DNA of 8,211 bases from JAEUTH01 sp044230205 (GTDB lineage: Bacteria; Bacteroidota; Bacteroidia; AKYH767-A; OLB10), in NCBI GenBank assembly GCA_044230205.1, contig JBGARN010000143.1, positions 1 to 8,211 on the forward strand, read 5' to 3'. The translations under genes were made by a program, and so were the position numbers. Positions 5,998 through 8,211 of the stretch are shown in pieces; positions within the stretch are counted from its first letter, which is position 1, and each line of letters begins with the position of its first letter. The notes beneath the pieces were generated by a model. The model worked only from the letters and a program-made list of their open reading frames with translations, had not been told where the DNA came from and did no database searches.

Positions 5998-7903
5998 TCT
6001 GCTTCGTTATTAATTTAAAATCGGTTAGTCCTGTTGTGTCGTTTACTTTAATATCCTGACACCATGCGTAATAGGTTTTACCCCTGCTGTTAATCTGAAT
6101 CATGCCATAGGGCTGATTTTTAAGAATGCTTTTTTCCTCGTTCGAAAGCGGGAATGAAAATGAATAATTGATGATAGGGTAATCTTCGGGGTTGTAGGTT
6201 TGATAGATACCACCGCCTGTAGTGCTTGCAATACATGAATAAGTGCTGCCTGATTTTATTTGCCATGTGGCTAATGAATCTGCAACAAATCTTACCCTTA
6301 TCCTGTCGGTAGCATTGGCATAAAGCACACTTGAAGAATCTACAACATTGTTGCTGTTAGGTGTTGATGTGGTAAATGTTAATACAGAGTAAAGAAACAC
6401 ATTGGCATTATCATATACATCAAAATAAACACTGAATGAAACCAATATTGAATTAAAGATGGCATTCAATTGAAGATTTACATGCATAGTATAAAGCCCG
6501 GCAAATGGAGCTATAAACCATGAATTGCCATTATCATAATTGCCGTTTGGGTCGGATGTTTCGCTGGTAAATGCTACCGGGTCGGCAGGGCTTGCAAAGG
6601 TGGCATTCTGAGCTGTGGTTTTAACGGCTGAAAATGTATCATCACCATCACCCAGGTACTCAGCAATTGAAAGCGGTATAGCACCCAAAAATCGTAATGC
6701 CACACTATCATTAAATAGCCTTACATTAAAAAATGCTGTTACTGTTACATCGCCACCTAAATTATTTGTCTTATATGCTGCATAGGTTGTGGCGCCTGTT
6801 TTTTCGCAATCAATAAAAATAATATCATCGTCATAGGTGTCATCATCTGATCCACCTGGCGAGGCATCAATATAAATGTATTGAATAAGGTTTGATGAAA
6901 CAATCCAATCGGTTACTAAATCCAGTGTACGGTCAATGTTGCACTTCCCTATTATGTTAAAGGTTTCTTCCTTGCATCCTAAAAATGAAATCTGTTCAAC
7001 AAAAGCACCATCAGCACAATCAACATTAGTTTCATTATCCCTTGTCTTATTGGTTCCTAATGTTACTGCAGAATAAATTTTACTTACATCCACCCTTGCC
7101 TTTATGTTCGGCACATCATCCAGGGTAAGCACCACTGTATCGCTGAACATATTATCGTTATAGTCAAGCACCAATGTAGGCTTACTGCCTGAGTAATCAA
7201 CATAAAAGCCTAAGTTGAGTTTCTTCCACAGATTTTCAAAAGCCTTGCTAAATGAAAATTTGCTGATGTGATCCTGTTCACCAAAAACCCTTATCTGTTT
7301 TCCTGATGCAATGCATAAGCCTTCGAAATCGCCACCATCATCCAACACCGGTGATGCAAATTCAACTTCACCATCGGTCATAAATGCCACCAGGAACTGC
7401 ATCACATCAAACATCCTATATCCGTATCTGTCAGCTTCTGAGGCAGGTGAACATGGGTAAAACATGGTGATAGTAACAGGGCTGCAGGCTGTAATGGCCA
7501 CATCATTTATTGACCTGCCTACATTGATATAACATTCGTTATTCTTGCGGCCATTGATTTTAGCATAAAAACTGTTATCCTGTATTTTGGTTGTTACCCG
7601 GCAATCGTTTATATTAAATTCGCAGTCAGAGGTAAATATCACCCCTTTATACACCGGCACATAATTGCCGTTCATGTTGCAGCTTTCATGAATTTCTACT
7701 TCTGTAAATGAGCAGAAACCATCATCAAGCAGCTTATTATACAGGTAGGTGTATTCATTGCCCGAAAATTCAAGCGTAGCATCCTGAGTTACCAATAATC
7801 CCCTGCTGGTTTCATCGCGCTTAATGCCGGTGGCAAGCGTGTCCCAGTTTAATGGGTCGTTTACCTCTGTATTATCAAAATAAAATTTATACCGCGCGCT
7901 CAT
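5984..7903 (-). CDS. Distal tail / baseplate-like protein with embedded C1q/TNF-like domain
   Basis: The 639-residue product comes directly after the tape measure gene, where siphophages encode distal tail and baseplate-hub proteins. Residues 1-135 are beta-rich (YKFYFDNTEV, then TLEFSGNEYTYLYNKLLDDGFC, then VPVYKGVIF, then CRVTTKIQDNSFYAKI), which looks like a tail-hub N-terminus. Residues 160-300 are mixed, with several cysteines. Residues 349-363 are Asp-rich (GGSDDDTYDDDIIF). Residues about 422-562 form a C1q/TNF-like jelly-roll: TFSAVKTTAQNATF, NGNYDNGNSWFIAPFAGLYTMHV (453-475), DRIRVRF (533-539) and a closing SGSTYSCIAS (551-560). The last 75 residues (YQTYNPEDYP to KLITKQNAGN) look like a return to the tail-protein body, so the jelly-roll is probably an insertion. 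The ATG overlaps the tape measure stop by one base and has AGAAGGA just upstream. It may assemble as a trimer, as C1q/TNF domains usually do. Confidence 0.68.
   Translation of the reverse strand: MSARYKFYFDNTEVNDPLNWDTLATGIKRDETSRGLLVTQDATLEFSGNEYTYLYNKLLDDGFCSFTEVEIHESCNMNGNYVPVYKGVIFTSDCEFNINDCRVTTKIQDNSFYAKINGRKNNECYINVGRSINDVAITACSPVTITMFYPCSPASEADRYGYRMFDVMQFLVAFMTDGEVEFASPVLDDGGDFEGLCIASGKQIRVFGEQDHISKFSFSKAFENLWKKLNLGFYVDYSGSKPTLVLDYNDNMFSDTVVLTLDDVPNIKARVDVSKIYSAVTLGTNKTRDNETNVDCADGAFVEQISFLGCKEETFNIIGKCNIDRTLDLVTDWIVSSNLIQYIYIDASPGGSDDDTYDDDIIFIDCEKTGATTYAAYKTNNLGGDVTVTAFFNVRLFNDSVALRFLGAIPLSIAEYLGDGDDTFSAVKTTAQNATFASPADPVAFTSETSDPNGNYDNGNSWFIAPFAGLYTMHVNLQLNAIFNSILVSFSVYFDVYDNANVFLYSVLTFTTSTPNSNNVVDSSSVLYANATDRIRVRFVADSLATWQIKSGSTYSCIASTTGGGIYQTYNPEDYPIINYSFSFPLSNEEKSILKNQPYGMIQINSRGKTYYAWCQDIKVNDTTGLTDFKLITKQNAGN
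6218..6640 (-). other. C1q/TNF-like jelly-roll domain
   Basis: This covers residues about 422-562 of the tail protein. The strongest signature is GNYDNGNSWFIAPFAGLYTMHV, which matches the G-Y-D ... F-x-A-P-x-x-G-x-Y core of C1q domains. It is followed by alternating hydrophobic strands, a D-R-I-R-V strand and a final strand ending in SCIAS. In bacterial and phage proteins this fold is typically a trimeric binding module at the end of fibres or tails. Ligand and trimerisation are inferred. Confidence 0.65.
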
Positions 7904-8211
7904 TAATTCCTTCTGATGTCTATATTGTTATTCATCCTGCTTGCTATTACATACAGCAGGTGATTGGTTTCATTAAGCTTTCGTAAATCATCAAGGCCGC
8001 TTAATTCATCGCTTAATGCTTTGGCCAGCCTGTCATAATCAATTATGCCTTTTGTGTTAATGTTGATGTTGTTAGGTGCTATGCGCAAATCAGGGAATTG
8101 CATGGCTGCAAACTTTACTGATTCGGCATGTGTTTTTATTTCCTCACCACCTTTAAGCTGCACCAGCTCCGGTCCTTCTTCACCTACCCATGCCCATCCC
8201 TTTGGTGCATT
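7903..8211 (-). CDS. Phage tail tape measure protein, C-terminal fragment (start outside window)
   Basis: The frame is open through the right edge and ends at TAA 7905-7903, giving 102 residues. It begins NAPKGWAWVGEEGPELVQLK, a close match to the W-V-G-E-x-G-P-E-L-V motif found near the end of many tape measure proteins, the long helical proteins that set tail length and line the tail tube. The rest (NTKGIIDYDRLAKALSDELS at about 50-69, then a helix ending NNNIDIRRN) also suits a tape measure C-terminus. A GTG at 8163 could be mistaken for a start, but the motif runs across it, so the gene continues beyond the window. The stop overlaps the ATG of the next gene as TAATG. Confidence 0.85.
   Translation of the reverse strand, partial: NAPKGWAWVGEEGPELVQLKGGEEIKTHAESVKFAAMQFPDLRIAPNNININTKGIIDYDRLAKALSDELSGLDDLRKLNETNHLLYVIASRMNNNIDIRRN
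7908..7914 (-). promoter_or_regulatory. Shine-Dalgarno-like sequence before the distal tail gene
   Basis: AGAAGGA lies on the minus strand four bases before the ATG at 7903, inside the last codons of the tape measure gene (Arg-Arg-Asn). It is the only clear purine-rich site I found ahead of a start in the window. The short spacing and the possibility that it exists only because of the Arg codons make it uncertain. Confidence 0.35.

Noticed and set aside
7903..8163. A separate 86-residue gene starting at GTG 8163.
   Set aside because: The frame continues upstream to the window edge and the GEEGPELV tape measure motif crosses the GTG, so this is the end of a longer gene.

Overview
The window looks like part of the structural region of a tailed double-stranded DNA phage or prophage, probably infecting a member of the Bacteroidota. 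The host guess is an inference from the AT-rich composition, the near absence of strong Shine-Dalgarno sequences, and the style of the portal, MuF-like and tail proteins. No single sequence feature proves it.

Almost everything is on the minus strand and is read from right to left as one dense unit, with junctions of 25 bp overlap to 5 bp gap. The order of transcription is: C-terminal end of a tape measure protein (open at the right edge, 8211-7903); a 639-residue distal tail/baseplate-like protein with an embedded C1q/TNF-like jelly-roll domain (7903-5984); a cysteine-rich 505-residue putative adhesion or tail-tip protein with a carbohydrate-binding-like jelly-roll (5997-4480); its frame-displaced C-terminal part (4502-4263); a minimal MNT-type nucleotidyltransferase (4287-3952); a GT-A fold glycosyltransferase (3955-3074); a portal protein with an inserted DnaJ-like zinc motif (3068-1290); a 58-residue small protein (1293-1117); and a MuF-like minor head protein that starts at GTG (1138-230). 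Tail genes therefore lie upstream of the portal and MuF genes, the reverse of the usual head-then-tail order, and the two enzyme genes sit exactly at the tail-head boundary.

At the left edge two short plus-strand reading frames converge on this unit: the C-terminus of an unrecognised protein (2-160), and a 29-residue hydrophobic peptide (157-246) that begins inside the preceding stop and overlaps the end of the MuF-like gene tail to tail.

The most notable observation is at 4470-4512. A 21-bp sequence occurs twice, separated by one base, at the end of the 505-residue gene. The extra 22 nt shift the frame and stop the protein at once. With one copy, or with two copies and no spacer base, the frame would run on through the next reading frame and give a protein of about 570-577 residues. 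This may be a slipped-strand phase switch, a recent mutation, a recoding site or an assembly error in a likely receptor-binding protein. No tRNA, rRNA, CRISPR array, insertion sequence, riboswitch or clear terminator was found, and no gene-free stretch exceeds 300 bp.
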